Part shown: positions 1-9,480 of the stretch, piece after piece
Position numbering within the stretch: position 1 is the first letter of the stretch
Layout: the number at the start of each line of letters is the position of its first letter
From: Polynucleobacter alcilacus
GTDB lineage: Bacteria > Pseudomonadota > Gammaproteobacteria > Burkholderiales > Burkholderiaceae
DNA: 64,000 bases
Assembly: GCF_018881545.1 (NCBI RefSeq)
Contig: NZ_JACVQD010000001.1
Coordinates: forward strand, 1,268,039 to 1,332,038
Direction: 5' to 3'
Notes under the pieces: model-generated
Databases searched by the model: none
The model's input: the letters and a program-made list of their open reading frames with translations, nothing else
Told to the model about the DNA's origin: nothing
Program-made: the position numbers and the translations under genes

Positions 1-2394
1 ATTGCAAAAACAGAATCTCGCTTAAAGGTTCTACAAAAACTCATCAAGCGCAAAGACATTAACGCCCTGATTAATGCCTGTGATGCGGGGCGTGAGGGCG
101 AACTCATTTTCCGCTTAATCGCACAACATGCAAAAGCTTCTCAATCAGTTCAACGCTTGTGGCTGCAGTCGATGACTCCAGCAGCGATTCGTGATGGCTT
201 TGCAAACTTGCGTACTGATGTTGAAATGCAGCCGCTTGCTGATGCGGCCCGTTGCCGCTCCGAAGCAGACTGGTTAGTTGGCATTAACGGCACTCGTGCC
301 ATGACTGCGTTTAACAGCAAAAGTGGCGGATTTTTCTTAACAACGGTAGGCCGAGTTCAAACACCAACACTTTCCATTGTGGTTGAACGCGAAGAACTGA
401 TTCGCAAGTTTGTCTCTAAGGATTATTGGGAAGTCAAAGCAGAATTTATTGCCTCGGCTGGAATCTACGAAGGTCGCTGGTTTGATCCAAAATTTAAGAA
501 GGATACTGCCGAACCAGATGCGCGTGAAAATCGCCTTTGGAGCGAGGCTGCGGCTCAAAGTATTGTGGCCGCTTGTCGTGGAAAAAAGGCAACGGTTACG
601 GAGGAGGCAAAGCCTGCTACCCAACTTGCGCCACAGTTGTTTGACTTAACTAGCTTACAACGCGAAGCAAATGCTCGGTTTGGCTTTTCTGCAAAAAATA
701 CTTTGGGGCTTGCACAAGCACTTTATGAGCGCCATAAGGTTTTAACCTATCCCCGTACAGATGCGAAAGCACTTCCCGAAGACTATTTAGATACTGTTAA
801 GCAAACGATGGAAACGATTGCTGAAAATTCGCAAGAATATCGTTCCTTTGCAAAACAAATTCTGCAGGGTGATCCAAGAGATCCCAAAGCCAAAGCAGGA
901 TATGGCTGGATTAAACCGAACAAACGGATTTTTGATAACTCTAAAATCTCAGATCACTTTGCGATTATTCCAACACTAGAAACGCCTAAGAGCTTAAGTG
1001 AACCCGAAGCAAAGTTATACGATTTGGTGGTGCGCCGTTTCTTGGCGGTGTTTTACCCTGCTGCTGAATTCCGCGTCACTACCCGTATTACTGAGGCATT
1101 GGGACACCACTTTAAAACCGAAGGGCGTGTTCTCGTATATCCCGGCTGGCTTACTGTTTATGGCAAATCCGGTCAAGCAGATGACGAGCTAGTGCCCGTT
1201 CAAGAAGGCGAGACAGTTCAGACTGAGTCTGTAGTTGTTGTGCCATTAAAAACTAAGCCACCTGCGCGCTATACAGAAGCTACCCTACTTTCAGCAATGG
1301 AAAGCGCCGGCAAATGGGTGGATGATGATGACATGCGCGAAGCCATGGCGGAGAAAGGTCTTGGTACACCGGCAACACGTGCGGCAATTATTGAAGGATT
1401 GCTGGCTGAAAGATACATGGTTCGTGAAGCGCGCGAACTGATTCCAACCGCAAAAGCTTTTCAGTTGATGACCTTATTGCGCGGCTTAGATGTAGAAGAG
1501 TTAACTCGTCCTGACTTAACTGGTAGCTGGGAAAACAAGCTCTCATTAATTGAGCAGGGCAAGATGAATCGCGATACCTTCATGCAAGAAATTGCACAGA
1601 TGACTCAGCGCATTGTTAAGCGCGCCAAAGAATACGACAGCGATACCATACCGGGTGATTACGCCATCATGACTACCCCATGCCCACACTGCAAGGGTCC
1701 AGTCAAAGAGAACTATCGTCGCTTTGCTTGTGAAAAGTGCGGCTTTACAATCAGCAAAACCCCCGGTGGGCGCGCATTTGAATACCCCGAGGTAGAAGAG
1801 TTACTGCGCGAGAAAACGATTGGGCCTCTACAGGGCTTTCGCAGCAAAATAGGTCGCCCGTTTGCAGCCATTATTAAATTAAGTGAAATTCCTGAAGATG
1901 ATGCCGACTATCCAAATGCTGGTTTCAAACTTGAATTTGACTTTGGCAACGCCCAAGATGAAGAAACAGAAGCTGTGGATTTCACAGGTCGCCTAGCTTT
2001 AGGGGTCTGCCCAAAATGCTCCGGCGCAGTGTATGAAGACGGCATGCGCTACGTCTGCGAGAACAATACCGGCCCAAACAAAACTTGCGATTTCAAAACC
2101 GGTAAAGTAGTTTTACAGCAAGAGATTTTGCCTGAGCAAGTGCAAAAATTACTCAAAGAGGGTAAAACCGATCTCTTAACGAATTTTAAGTCAAACCGGA
2201 CTGGGCGTGGCTTTAAAGCCTATTTAGCCTTGGGTGCTGATGGAAAAATTGGTTTTGAATTTGAGGCTAAGGCCCCTAAAGCCGAAGGTGCTACCAAGGC
2301 TCCTGCGAAGAAGCGGGCTGGAGCCAGTGCAGCGACCAAATCTGCGGCAAAGCCAAAACGGGTAAGCAAAGCAAAATCATCCTCTAGTAGCTGA
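1..2394 (+). CDS. topB: DNA topoisomerase III, 5' end missing
   Basis: Type IA topoisomerase, which passes single strands through a transient break and helps decatenate replicating DNA. The frame is open from the first base, so the N-terminus lies outside the window; 797 residues are visible. The Toprim acidic motif DxGREGE is at visible residues 28-34 and the catalytic tyrosine sits in TYPRTD near residue 250. Two four-cysteine zinc-ribbon motifs begin near residues 561 (CPHC) and 670 (CPKC). A roughly 60-residue Ala/Lys-rich tail follows, as is common in betaproteobacterial members. The last 175 nt overlap the 3' end of the convergent mnmC gene. The family assignment is firm; choosing topB over topA rests on overall sequence character. 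Confidence 0.93.
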   Translation: MAKTESRLKVLQKLIKRKDINALINACDAGREGELIFRLIAQHAKASQSVQRLWLQSMTPAAIRDGFANLRTDVEMQPLADAARCRSEADWLVGINGTRAMTAFNSKSGGFFLTTVGRVQTPTLSIVVEREELIRKFVSKDYWEVKAEFIASAGIYEGRWFDPKFKKDTAEPDARENRLWSEAAAQSIVAACRGKKATVTEEAKPATQLAPQLFDLTSLQREANARFGFSAKNTLGLAQALYERHKVLTYPRTDAKALPEDYLDTVKQTMETIAENSQEYRSFAKQILQGDPRDPKAKAGYGWIKPNKRIFDNSKISDHFAIIPTLETPKSLSEPEAKLYDLVVRRFLAVFYPAAEFRVTTRITEALGHHFKTEGRVLVYPGWLTVYGKSGQADDELVPVQEGETVQTESVVVVPLKTKPPARYTEATLLSAMESAGKWVDDDDMREAMAEKGLGTPATRAAIIEGLLAERYMVREARELIPTAKAFQLMTLLRGLDVEELTRPDLTGSWENKLSLIEQGKMNRDTFMQEIAQMTQRIVKRAKEYDSDTIPGDYAIMTTPCPHCKGPVKENYRRFACEKCGFTISKTPGGRAFEYPEVEELLREKTIGPLQGFRSKIGRPFAAIIKLSEIPEDDADYPNAGFKLEFDFGNAQDEETEAVDFTGRLALGVCPKCSGAVYEDGMRYVCENNTGPNKTCDFKTGKVVLQQEILPEQVQKLLKEGKTDLLTNFKSNRTGRGFKAYLALGADGKIGFEFEAKAPKAEGATKAPAKKRAGASAATKSAAKPKRVSKAKSSSSS

Positions 2395-3455
2395 GCGGTA
2401 ATTAGCTTAGCCGCTAGAGCAGACCACAAAATTCCTCTTGAGCCCAAAGCGGTTGCCAAGTAAATTCCTGGGCGCTGCACAAGCGCTCCAATGATGGGTA
2501 AGCGGTCGCCTGCCACGCAGCGGACACCAACAAAATCACCATCCTTCAATAAATCTCGTGGGTCGCCCTCAGAAAAGTCGACCAAGCCTTGGGCTTGCTT
2601 GCGATTAAATGCATCGCTGCTATCCCTGGATCCCAGATCGTCCTCACCTTCATCAAAGCTAGAGCCTACCATCCAGCGATAGCTGCCATCTTCTAGCTTT
2701 TCTGCTGGCAGACAATAGCCATCGCCTGATATCCCCACTTTTGGCAACTTTTTTACCCAAGCTGTATTTGGCTTGATCGAGAAAATGCTGAGTTGTCCGC
2801 GCACGGGTTTCAATGGCAAACGAATACCAATGGTGCTCATCAGCGCCTTGCTTTCCATCGCTATCGCCACCACAACTTTGTCCGCGACCAGAATGGGCTC
2901 CTTGGCCTTATTCAACAAACTCCATCTGCCATGAGATTCTTCTAGACTAGCAACTTGAGTATTCCAAAGACAAGTTAAACCCTCGTGCGCCTTCAACAAA
3001 TTGTTGCTAGCCTCAAATAAATTTAATGATGCCCCTCTTGGAAGCCAAACACCGCTTTGCTTAATGCCACAAATTTTTTCTGCTTCGTGGGCATCCAGTG
3101 CTATTGCAATATTTTCTGCGAGCCCTAATGAACGCAAATGCTCAGTCACTTCTAGTTGATTAAAGGTCTTTTCTTTTTTGGTGGGCTGAAAAATGCCGTG
3201 CCGCCTCCATTCACCACCCCACCTGGCTTCGGCCAACAAAAAAGCAAGGCGGGTTAAGCGTAGTAAGCGGGGTGAGCCCTTGCCAATATGGGGATGGGCA
3301 ATCGCATAAGCGTGACTTGAACAGGCGGTAGCAGGGGAAGGGGCGGCATCGACAATGCAAACAGACTTGCCGCGCTCAAGCAGCTCATTAGCGATCGTTG
3401 CTCCGCAAATGCCTGCCCCAATCACCACTATTTCATGGTGTTGGGGTTTGGTCAT
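2220..3455 (-). CDS. mnmC: FAD-dependent cmnm5(s2)U34 tRNA oxidoreductase, MnmC C-terminal domain only
   Basis: 411-residue DAO-type flavoprotein. An N-terminal Rossmann motif GAGICG (13-18) binds FAD. The block VGVRCVAGDRLPIIG (309-323) and GSRG (338-341) match the oxidoreductase half of bifunctional MnmC, which converts cmnm5U34 to nm5U34 in tRNA. The SAM-dependent methyltransferase half of classical MnmC is absent upstream, so this is a stand-alone MnmC2-type protein. The usual C-terminal end of the fold (LAPARF, about residue 383) is followed by 28 extra residues encoded antisense to the topB tail. It lies 31 bp downstream of pckG on the same strand, and mnmE follows further upstream on that strand. 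A related D-amino-acid-dehydrogenase-like enzyme is the main alternative. Confidence 0.8.
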   Translation of the reverse strand: MTKPQHHEIVVIGAGICGATIANELLERGKSVCIVDAAPSPATACSSHAYAIAHPHIGKGSPRLLRLTRLAFLLAEARWGGEWRRHGIFQPTKKEKTFNQLEVTEHLRSLGLAENIAIALDAHEAEKICGIKQSGVWLPRGASLNLFEASNNLLKAHEGLTCLWNTQVASLEESHGRWSLLNKAKEPILVADKVVVAIAMESKALMSTIGIRLPLKPVRGQLSIFSIKPNTAWVKKLPKVGISGDGYCLPAEKLEDGSYRWMVGSSFDEGEDDLGSRDSSDAFNRKQAQGLVDFSEGDPRDLLKDGDFVGVRCVAGDRLPIIGALVQRPGIYLATALGSRGILWSALAAKLITAQLLEDDFALLTRFGFAADLVAALAPARFFAGALVAPSALGALASNSKPIFPSAPKAK

Positions 3456-3486
3456 TAAATAAATCTAAGGAAGTGTTTGGCGATAC

Positions 3487-5343
3487 TTAAGCGTTCAAAC
3501 GCTTTTCGATCTTTGCGCGCATTTCCAACAACTCCTTAGGCAAACGATCGCCAAGGTGTTCGAATAACTCTGTATGCAACTTGAGCTCGTTTTTCCAATC
3601 GTCGACCTTGGCCGTAATCACCGTGTTAAATTTTTCTACGGAGAAATCCAAGCCCTGCCAATTCAAATCAGTGTGCTCAGGTGAGATGCCAAATACGGTT
3701 TCAACACCGTTTGCAGTGCCGTCAACACGGCCCAAAATCCAAGAAAGTACACGCATGTTTTCACCATAACCAGGCCAAACAAACTTGCCACTGTCGTCCT
3801 TGCGGAACCAGTTCACACAGTAGATCTTTGGCAATACAGCGCCTTCTGTTTCTAATTTTTTGCCAATATTAAGCCAATGCTGGAAATAATCACTCATGTT
3901 GTAACCAGCAAATGCAATCATCGCAAACGGATCGCGACGCACGACACCAACCTGACCTGTAATTGCAGCCGTTGTCTCTGAGCCCATTGTTGCCGCCATA
4001 TAAACGCCTTCAACCCAGTCGCGCGCCTCGCTAACCAAAGGCACAGTAGTTGAACGACGTCCGCCGAACAAAAACGCATCGATTGGAACGCCCTCGGGAT
4101 CATCCCATTTAGGATCAACAGCAGGATTATTTGTAGCGGCCATCGTAAAGCGTGAATTGGCATGTGCGGCCTTGCGTCCGGCAGCGCCATCTGCTGGAGT
4201 CCAGTCTTTTCCTTGCCAATCGATCAAATGCGCTGGAGGTGTTTCAGTTAATCCTTCCCACCACACGTCACCATCATCCGTTAATCCAACGTTAGTGAAG
4301 ATAACGTCTTGATTTAGTGAATCGATGCAGTTTGGATTTGTTAGGCGGTTTGTACCAGGTGCAACGCCAAAATATCCAGATTCAGGATTGATGGCAAATA
4401 GGCGGGTTTTTCCAGTAACTGCGTCTTTGCGTGGTTTGATCCAGGCAATATCGTCACCAATCGTTGTTACTTTCCAGCCGTCAAATCCTGCTGGAGGAAT
4501 CATCATGGAGAAATTGGTTTTTCCACAGGCTGAGGGAAACGCTGCGGCCACGTGATATTTTTTGCCTTCAGGTGAAGTTACGCCCAGAATCAACATGTGT
4601 TCGGCAAGCCAACCTTGTTCGCGCCCCATATTGGATGCAATGCGCAAAGCAAAACATTTTTTTCCTAATAAGGCATTGCCGCCATAACCAGAACCGAATG
4701 ACCAAATCTCACGGGTTTCTGGATAGTGAACAATGTACTTCGTTTTGTTGTTTGGCCAAGCCATGTCTTTTTCGCCAGGGCTTAAAGGCTTGCCTACGGT
4801 GTGAATACAGGGAACGAATTGGCCGTCCGTACCCAACTGATCAATCACCGCCTTGCCCATGCGCGTCATAAGGCGCATATTGATTGCAACATAAGGGCTA
4901 TCGGACAGCTCAACACCAATGTGTGCAATCGGTGAGCCAATCGGGCCCATAGAGAATGGCACTACATACATTGTCCTGCCACGCATAGAGCCATCAAACA
5001 AAGGTTGAAGGGTGGCGCGCATTTCGCTTGGCTCTACCCAGTTATTCGTTGGGCCTGCATCGTCTTGTTTAGCCGAGCAAATATAGGTACGGTCTTCTAC
5101 ACGAGCAACATCATCTGGATCAGAAAGGGCTAAAAATGAGTTTTTGCGCTTTGCTGGGTTGAGGCGCTTAAATACGCCCGCCTTTACTAAGAGCTCACAA
5201 AGCTCGTCATATTCCGCCTGAGAGCCATCACACCAATGAATAGCATCCGGCTTTGTCAGAGAGGCAACTTCTTCTACCCACTCAATTAAACGTGTGTTTT
5301 TTACATATGCTGGTGCATTCAGATCAATAGTGTCGGTGCTCAT
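3487..5343 (-). CDS. pckG: Phosphoenolpyruvate carboxykinase (GTP)
   Basis: Cytosolic enzyme that interconverts oxaloacetate plus GTP with phosphoenolpyruvate, CO2 and GDP, the entry step of gluconeogenesis. At 618 residues it has the length of the GTP-dependent family (the ATP-dependent PckA is about 540). Visible motifs are the kinase-1a P-loop FPSACGKTN near residue 270, followed by GDDIAWIK (metal binding), and the substrate-site segment [11 protein letters not shown]. The start is ATG (MSTDTIDL). The 88-bp gap to mnmE shows no clear terminator. An isolated pckG here is common in Burkholderiales. Confidence 0.96.
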   Translation of the reverse strand: MSTDTIDLNAPAYVKNTRLIEWVEEVASLTKPDAIHWCDGSQAEYDELCELLVKAGVFKRLNPAKRKNSFLALSDPDDVARVEDRTYICSAKQDDAGPTNNWVEPSEMRATLQPLFDGSMRGRTMYVVPFSMGPIGSPIAHIGVELSDSPYVAINMRLMTRMGKAVIDQLGTDGQFVPCIHTVGKPLSPGEKDMAWPNNKTKYIVHYPETREIWSFGSGYGGNALLGKKCFALRIASNMGREQGWLAEHMLILGVTSPEGKKYHVAAAFPSACGKTNFSMMIPPAGFDGWKVTTIGDDIAWIKPRKDAVTGKTRLFAINPESGYFGVAPGTNRLTNPNCIDSLNQDVIFTNVGLTDDGDVWWEGLTETPPAHLIDWQGKDWTPADGAAGRKAAHANSRFTMAATNNPAVDPKWDDPEGVPIDAFLFGGRRSTTVPLVSEARDWVEGVYMAATMGSETTAAITGQVGVVRRDPFAMIAFAGYNMSDYFQHWLNIGKKLETEGAVLPKIYCVNWFRKDDSGKFVWPGYGENMRVLSWILGRVDGTANGVETVFGISPEHTDLNWQGLDFSVEKFNTVITAKVDDWKNELKLHTELFEHLGDRLPKELLEMRAKIEKRLNA

Positions 5344-5431
5344 GTATTTCCCTATGATGATTATTTTTTAATCCTTCGATTTTAACATTTTGGCCACATT
5401 TGTAGCATTCTCCACTTAGAGAGCAAACCCT

Positions 5432-6796
5432 TTACTTACCAATACAGAATTGGCTGAAGATTTTTCCCAAAAGGTCGTCAGGAAGCAGTCTTCCGGTGAT
5501 TTGTCCGAGATGGTTTTGTGCTAAAGATAGCTCTTCTGCAAACAACTCTAGTGAATTATTGCCATTTGCTGCGAATTGTTCCGATTTTGCGATATGTTCA
5601 GAAGCCCGCTCTAGGCAGTCTAAATGCCTTCTGCGTGCAACAATTGCCCCCTCTTGAGGGCCATTCCAACCCACCGCCTCTAAAATTTTCTGCTTAAGGG
5701 CAGAAATACCATCGCCAGTTTTGGCAGAGATCAGAATTGCCCCTGCAGGTATCAATGGTGCATTTGCAGACAATAGGTCTGACTTGTTTATCACTAGAAT
5801 GGCCGGGCATTTGGGCGGTAGCGCCACCAGGATTTTATCCTTTAGCCCCCTATCCTCCGCACTCGAATCAAGGTCGGCCATAAAGATCACCAAATCTGCT
5901 AGGCGTATCGCATCCCAAGATCGCTCGATTCCCTTTGCCTCCACCTCATCGCTTGTGTCGCGCAAACCAGCGGTGTCAATGATATGCATTGGCACACCTT
6001 CGATCGTAATGCTCTCTTTCACCCGATCGCGCGTCGTGCCAGCAACTGGGGTCACAATCGCCACCTCTTCACCAGCCAGCCTATTTAGCAGCGAGCTTTT
6101 ACCCACATTGGGGGCTCCAGCCAACACCAACTGGATACCGTCGCGCAAAATTTTTCCCTGTTTTGCGCCTTCGCGTAGGGATAGAAGCTTTGCCTTTACT
6201 GCAGCCAGGCGCTCACGTGCTTGGGCATTTTCAAGAAACTCAATTTCTTCTTCGGGGAAATCCAAGGTCGACTCGACCAAGATGCGCAATTGCGTAATTT
6301 CTTCGATGAGCTCATTAATGTTGGCTGAAAATTCACCCTGCAAGGAGCGGGCTGCTCCACGCACTGCATGCTCGCTCTGTGCATCAATTAAATCTGCTAT
6401 AGCCTCCGCTTGCGCTAGGTCGATTTTATTGTTGAGATAAGCGCGCAGAGTAAATTCGCCCGGTTCGGCAATGACTAAGCCCATCTCTTTGCCCAACTCC
6501 AGGCAACGCTTCATCACCAACTCAAGAAGTTGGGGGCCGCCATGACACTGCAGCTCTAAGATATCCTCACCAGTAAATGAGGCTGGGGCAGAAAAGTAAA
6601 TTGCAATTAATTGATCGATGGCCTGTCCGTCAGCATCACGAAGTGTCAGTAAGTTTGCCTGTCGAGCAGATAAGGGGGTTTGAAACAGGGTTTTAGCAAA
6701 TACGCCTAAGTGTTGTCCACTTATTCGAATCACGCCCACACCCGCCTTACCGGGCGCCGTAGCAACAGCAATGATGGGTAGCTTTCTAGTCATCAT
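5432..6796 (-). CDS. mnmE: tRNA uridine-5-carboxymethylaminomethyl modification GTPase MnmE
   Basis: 454-residue GTPase that works with MnmG to install the cmnm5 group on wobble U34 of tRNAs. An N-terminal tetrahydrofolate-binding domain leads into a helical domain with an inserted G domain: G1 GAPNVGKSS (about 227), G3 DTAGLRD (about 274) and G4 NKSD (about 337). The protein ends in the diagnostic CIGK motif, whose cysteine is functionally important in E. coli. The start is one of two adjacent ATG codons (MMTRK). The partner mnmG lies about 14 kb away at 21177, and an MnmC-type gene lies at 2220. Confidence 0.97.
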   Translation of the reverse strand: MMTRKLPIIAVATAPGKAGVGVIRISGQHLGVFAKTLFQTPLSARQANLLTLRDADGQAIDQLIAIYFSAPASFTGEDILELQCHGGPQLLELVMKRCLELGKEMGLVIAEPGEFTLRAYLNNKIDLAQAEAIADLIDAQSEHAVRGAARSLQGEFSANINELIEEITQLRILVESTLDFPEEEIEFLENAQARERLAAVKAKLLSLREGAKQGKILRDGIQLVLAGAPNVGKSSLLNRLAGEEVAIVTPVAGTTRDRVKESITIEGVPMHIIDTAGLRDTSDEVEAKGIERSWDAIRLADLVIFMADLDSSAEDRGLKDKILVALPPKCPAILVINKSDLLSANAPLIPAGAILISAKTGDGISALKQKILEAVGWNGPQEGAIVARRRHLDCLERASEHIAKSEQFAANGNNSLELFAEELSLAQNHLGQITGRLLPDDLLGKIFSQFCIGK

Positions 6797-6832
6797 TGCT
6801 GTTCACTGTTTTGTAGTTATGCCATCAAGAAA

Positions 6833-8545
6833 TTACTTGGCCGTCTTTTTTCCAAACAGGACATTGATTTGCCATTGTTGTGCAATGGACAATAGGTTGT
6901 TAACCACCCAATACAAAACCAAACCAGCCGGGAAGAAAAAGAACATGATCGAAAAAACAATCGGCATGTACATCATTATTTTTGCCTGAATTGGATCTGG
7001 AGGAGTTGGGTTGAGTTTGGTTTGAACAAACATCGAAATCGCCATGACGATTGGCAAAATCCCAATTGGAAAGAACTGTGTCAAGCCCAATATATCGCTA
7101 ATTGAGGTATCTGGTAGAGATAAATCATGCACCCACAAAATCCAAGGGGCGCCACGTAACTCCACTGATGATAACAACACCCAATACAAAGAGATGAACA
7201 CGGGAATCTGAATGACCACCGGCAAACACCCGCCCAATGGGTTGATCTTCTCTTTGCGATACATCTCCATCATTGCTTGATTCAGTTTTTGTGGCTCACC
7301 CTTGTATTGCTCTTTCATAACCATTAAACGCGGCTGGACTTCCTTCATGCGAGCCATGGATTTGTAACTTGCGGCTGAGAGTGGGAAGAACACCAGCTTA
7401 ATCAAAACGGTCAGAAGAATAATGGCCCAACCCCAGTTGCCAACATAGCCATGAATCTTTTCCAGTAGCCAGAAAATAGGTTTTGCCAAAATGGTTAAGT
7501 ACCCATAATCTTTTAGCAACTCAAAGCCAGGGGCAATCGTTTCTAAAACCTTTTCCTCTTGTGGTCCTACGAAGAGCCGTGATTTTTCGACAACCGTGGA
7601 CCCTTGAGCAACAACCCCAAGTGGTGTTTGCATACCAATGCGATACAGGCCATTATCAATTTTGTTGGCATAAATATCACGTGCAAATTTGTCGCCCGGA
7701 ATCCATGCGCTAGCAAAGTAATGTTGCACAATTGCAATCCAAGCGGGCTCACCAGCAGCTACCTGAGTTGGAATGGTAATTTTATTTTTATCAATCGCTG
7801 TAAATTCCAGCTTATTAAATTTCTCTTTATCTGTATATGCCGCTGGGCCTGTAAAGGTGCTGGCAGAGAATGCGCCATCAAATGGGCCAATTTTTTGCTC
7901 TTGGCTGCCGTCTCGTACCAACTCCGTATAGAGAACCAATGGCACAGCATTTGCGCCCGACTGCGTAACGCGATGACCCACATCCACAACATAACTGCCT
8001 GGACTAAGGGAGAAGGTTTTTTCTAATTTAACCCCACTGCGTTCGCTAACAAGCGTCACAAATGGTCTGCCCGACCCATCTTTTCCAGATTGAACCAACT
8101 TAAAGGTACTGGTGTGATTTGGCAAGTCGTTATTGTTTAGCGCAATCAAGCCTGAACGAGCAAAGTATTTGTGATTTGGGTTGTACTGGAACAGCTCCAC
8201 TGGCTTATTTTCAGCAGTTAAAGCCTTTATTAGCTTTGCATCAATAACATTGGCGCCGTTAGCGCTTATCTCCAAGACCAGCACATCATTTTGCAGCACA
8301 AATTTTTCGGCGGCTTCGATTGCGGCAGGGCTGACTATTTGTGCGGCAGCGATTGTTGGCGCCCCAGAAATTTGGGTAGGAACATCTATTTTGCTGCCCG
8401 CAACTGCTTTATCGGCTACGGCGGGGGTAGTTGCGGGGGCGCCACCAAATAAGGATGGCTTACCCTCATGAACCTGCCAATTGTTGTAAAGCATGAGACC
8501 CGACATCGAGAACACTGCCCAAAGAATTGTTTTTTTAAAGTCCAT
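6833..8545 (-). CDS. yidC: Membrane protein insertase YidC
   Basis: Inner-membrane insertase that inserts and folds membrane proteins, alone or with SecYEG. The start chosen gives MDFKKTILWAVF, matching the family N-terminus; an ATG two codons upstream (8551) is also possible. It has 570 residues: an N-terminal membrane segment, a large periplasmic beta domain (about 30-350), then the conserved C-terminal Oxa1 core with a hydrophobic segment near 360 and several further helices. The C-terminus is short and basic (FGKKTAK). It sits between mnmE and yidD in the classic rpmH-rnpA-yidD-yidC-mnmE order. Confidence 0.97.
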   Translation of the reverse strand: MDFKKTILWAVFSMSGLMLYNNWQVHEGKPSLFGGAPATTPAVADKAVAGSKIDVPTQISGAPTIAAAQIVSPAAIEAAEKFVLQNDVLVLEISANGANVIDAKLIKALTAENKPVELFQYNPNHKYFARSGLIALNNNDLPNHTSTFKLVQSGKDGSGRPFVTLVSERSGVKLEKTFSLSPGSYVVDVGHRVTQSGANAVPLVLYTELVRDGSQEQKIGPFDGAFSASTFTGPAAYTDKEKFNKLEFTAIDKNKITIPTQVAAGEPAWIAIVQHYFASAWIPGDKFARDIYANKIDNGLYRIGMQTPLGVVAQGSTVVEKSRLFVGPQEEKVLETIAPGFELLKDYGYLTILAKPIFWLLEKIHGYVGNWGWAIILLTVLIKLVFFPLSAASYKSMARMKEVQPRLMVMKEQYKGEPQKLNQAMMEMYRKEKINPLGGCLPVVIQIPVFISLYWVLLSSVELRGAPWILWVHDLSLPDTSISDILGLTQFFPIGILPIVMAISMFVQTKLNPTPPDPIQAKIMMYMPIVFSIMFFFFPAGLVLYWVVNNLLSIAQQWQINVLFGKKTAK

Positions 8546-8562
8546 TTGCATTCACTTAAGTA

Positions 8563-8796
8563 TTAATGAGATGTTTGTTTTACCGCAGGATCATAACCGC
8601 CTCGTGACCATGGGTTGCAGCGCAGAATGCGCCAGACCATTAGGCTGAAGCCTTTGATAAAACCATAATGATTAAAGCAGTCACAGGCGTATTGGGAGCA
8701 ACTTGGCTCGTATTTACACTGCATGCCCACATAGGGGCTTAATATTAATTGATAGGCTTTTACCAATTTAATTGCGGCACTGTTCAATACCTGCAC
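8563..8796 (-). CDS. yidD: Membrane protein insertion efficiency factor YidD
   Basis: Small 77-residue membrane-associated protein that assists YidC-dependent insertion. The family core is visible: YQLILSPYVG, then CKYEPSCSQYA and ILRCNPWSRGGYDP. The start is GTG at 8796, one base past the rnpA stop, so translation is probably coupled. YidC begins 17 bp downstream. Confidence 0.94.
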   Translation of the reverse strand: MQVLNSAAIKLVKAYQLILSPYVGMQCKYEPSCSQYACDCFNHYGFIKGFSLMVWRILRCNPWSRGGYDPAVKQTSH

Positions 8797-8797
8797 G

Positions 8798-9115
8798 TTA
8801 AATTAACCCCGCAATTTGAGTACGCAGAAGATCTTTTTCTTTTTTTCTAAGTCTGCCCCGGGTTTCGCGACCGATGGGTTTTTTAAGCTTAACCACCACG
8901 TCTTTATTTAATGCAGTGGCTTGTGCTGACCATACCAATTCGCGGATCATTCTTTTTAGGCGATTACGGTCAACCGCCCTTTTTGCTAATTTCTTCGCTA
9001 CCGCCACACCCAAGTCTGGCTTAACGCCCTCTTGAGGCGGCGCAACAAAAATACCCCAATACAAACTTGTCTTGGGGCGTACTTTAAGTAATTCGGAAAT
9101 CCTTGCGCTGTTCAA
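8798..9115 (-). CDS. rnpA: Ribonuclease P protein component
   Basis: Basic 105-residue protein that binds the RNase P RNA and aids 5' maturation of tRNA precursors. The family signature is seen as KRAVDRNRLKRMIRE in the middle of the protein, preceded by LGVAVAKKLA. It begins 8 bp after the rpmH stop and is followed without spacing by yidD. Length is normal for the family (105-135). Confidence 0.95.
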   Translation of the reverse strand: MNSARISELLKVRPKTSLYWGIFVAPPQEGVKPDLGVAVAKKLAKRAVDRNRLKRMIRELVWSAQATALNKDVVVKLKKPIGRETRGRLRKKEKDLLRTQIAGLI

Positions 9116-9123
9116 TGGCGAAA

Positions 9124-9258
9124 TTAAACGGCCAAACGCTTGCGACCTTTTGCACGACGTGCGTTTAATACGGCGCGTCCACTCTTGGTTTTCATACGAA
9201 TGCGGAATCCGTGGGTACGCTTACGGCGCGTTACTGAGGGTTGGTATGTTCTTTTCAT
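9124..9258 (-). CDS. rpmH: 50S ribosomal protein L34
   Basis: 44-residue, very basic ribosomal protein that begins [14 protein letters not shown] and ends GRKRLAV, an almost invariant family sequence. ATG is at 9258 on the minus strand and TAA at 9124. It is the first gene of the rpmH-rnpA-yidD-yidC cluster and is transcribed away from the origin-proximal spacer shared with dnaA. Confidence 0.98.
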
Positions 9259-9405
9259 GATAGATCCTGGGAAAACCAAGTATTTTCCTTGTTGCAGGGC
9301 AAAAGGTCAATCCATCTTGACGAATATATAGGTGTTTTTCTCTATTTTTGTTTGATTTTTATCTAAATTACTAATTTAATTGGAGATTTTTCCTTTGTAC
9401 ACAAG

Positions 9406-9414
9406 TTATCCACA
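9406..9414 (+). promoter_or_regulatory. DnaA box
   Basis: Exact match to TTATCCACA. It is a likely binding site for DnaA in origin firing or in control of dnaA itself. Confidence 0.85.
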
Positions 9415-9436
9415 GTTTTTCCACGATTTTCTTGCT

Positions 9437-9445
9437 TGTGGATAA
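9437..9445 (-). promoter_or_regulatory. DnaA box, inverted
   Basis: TGTGGATAA on the plus strand, the exact reverse complement of TTATCCACA. It faces the box at 9406, with 22 bp between them, 35 bp before the dnaA start. Confidence 0.85.
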
Positions 9446-9480
9446 CTTTAAGGTCTGGCTACAATGGATCCTCTAAAAAT

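Larger units (their letters stand above)
9259..9480. other. rpmH-dnaA intergenic region, origin flank with DnaA boxes
   Basis: AT-rich spacer of about 220 bp. It contains a perfect DnaA box TTATCCACA at 9406-9414 (plus) and a second, inverted one at 9437-9445 (minus). The stretch 9331-9400 is very AT-rich and could serve as an unwinding element or simply hold the divergent rpmH and dnaA promoters. Together with the box cluster after dnaA it forms a two-sided origin region. I cannot tell from sequence alone which side is unwound. Confidence 0.75.

Noticed and set aside
5721..6440. 239-codon open frame antisense to mnmE
   Set aside because: It is fully covered by mnmE, and its serine-rich, low-complexity composition is that of a reverse-frame shadow.
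9436..9480. TTG start for dnaA 15 codons upstream
   Set aside because: It lies inside a DnaA box, and the added residues do not resemble a DnaA N-terminus. ATG at 9481 fits the family.
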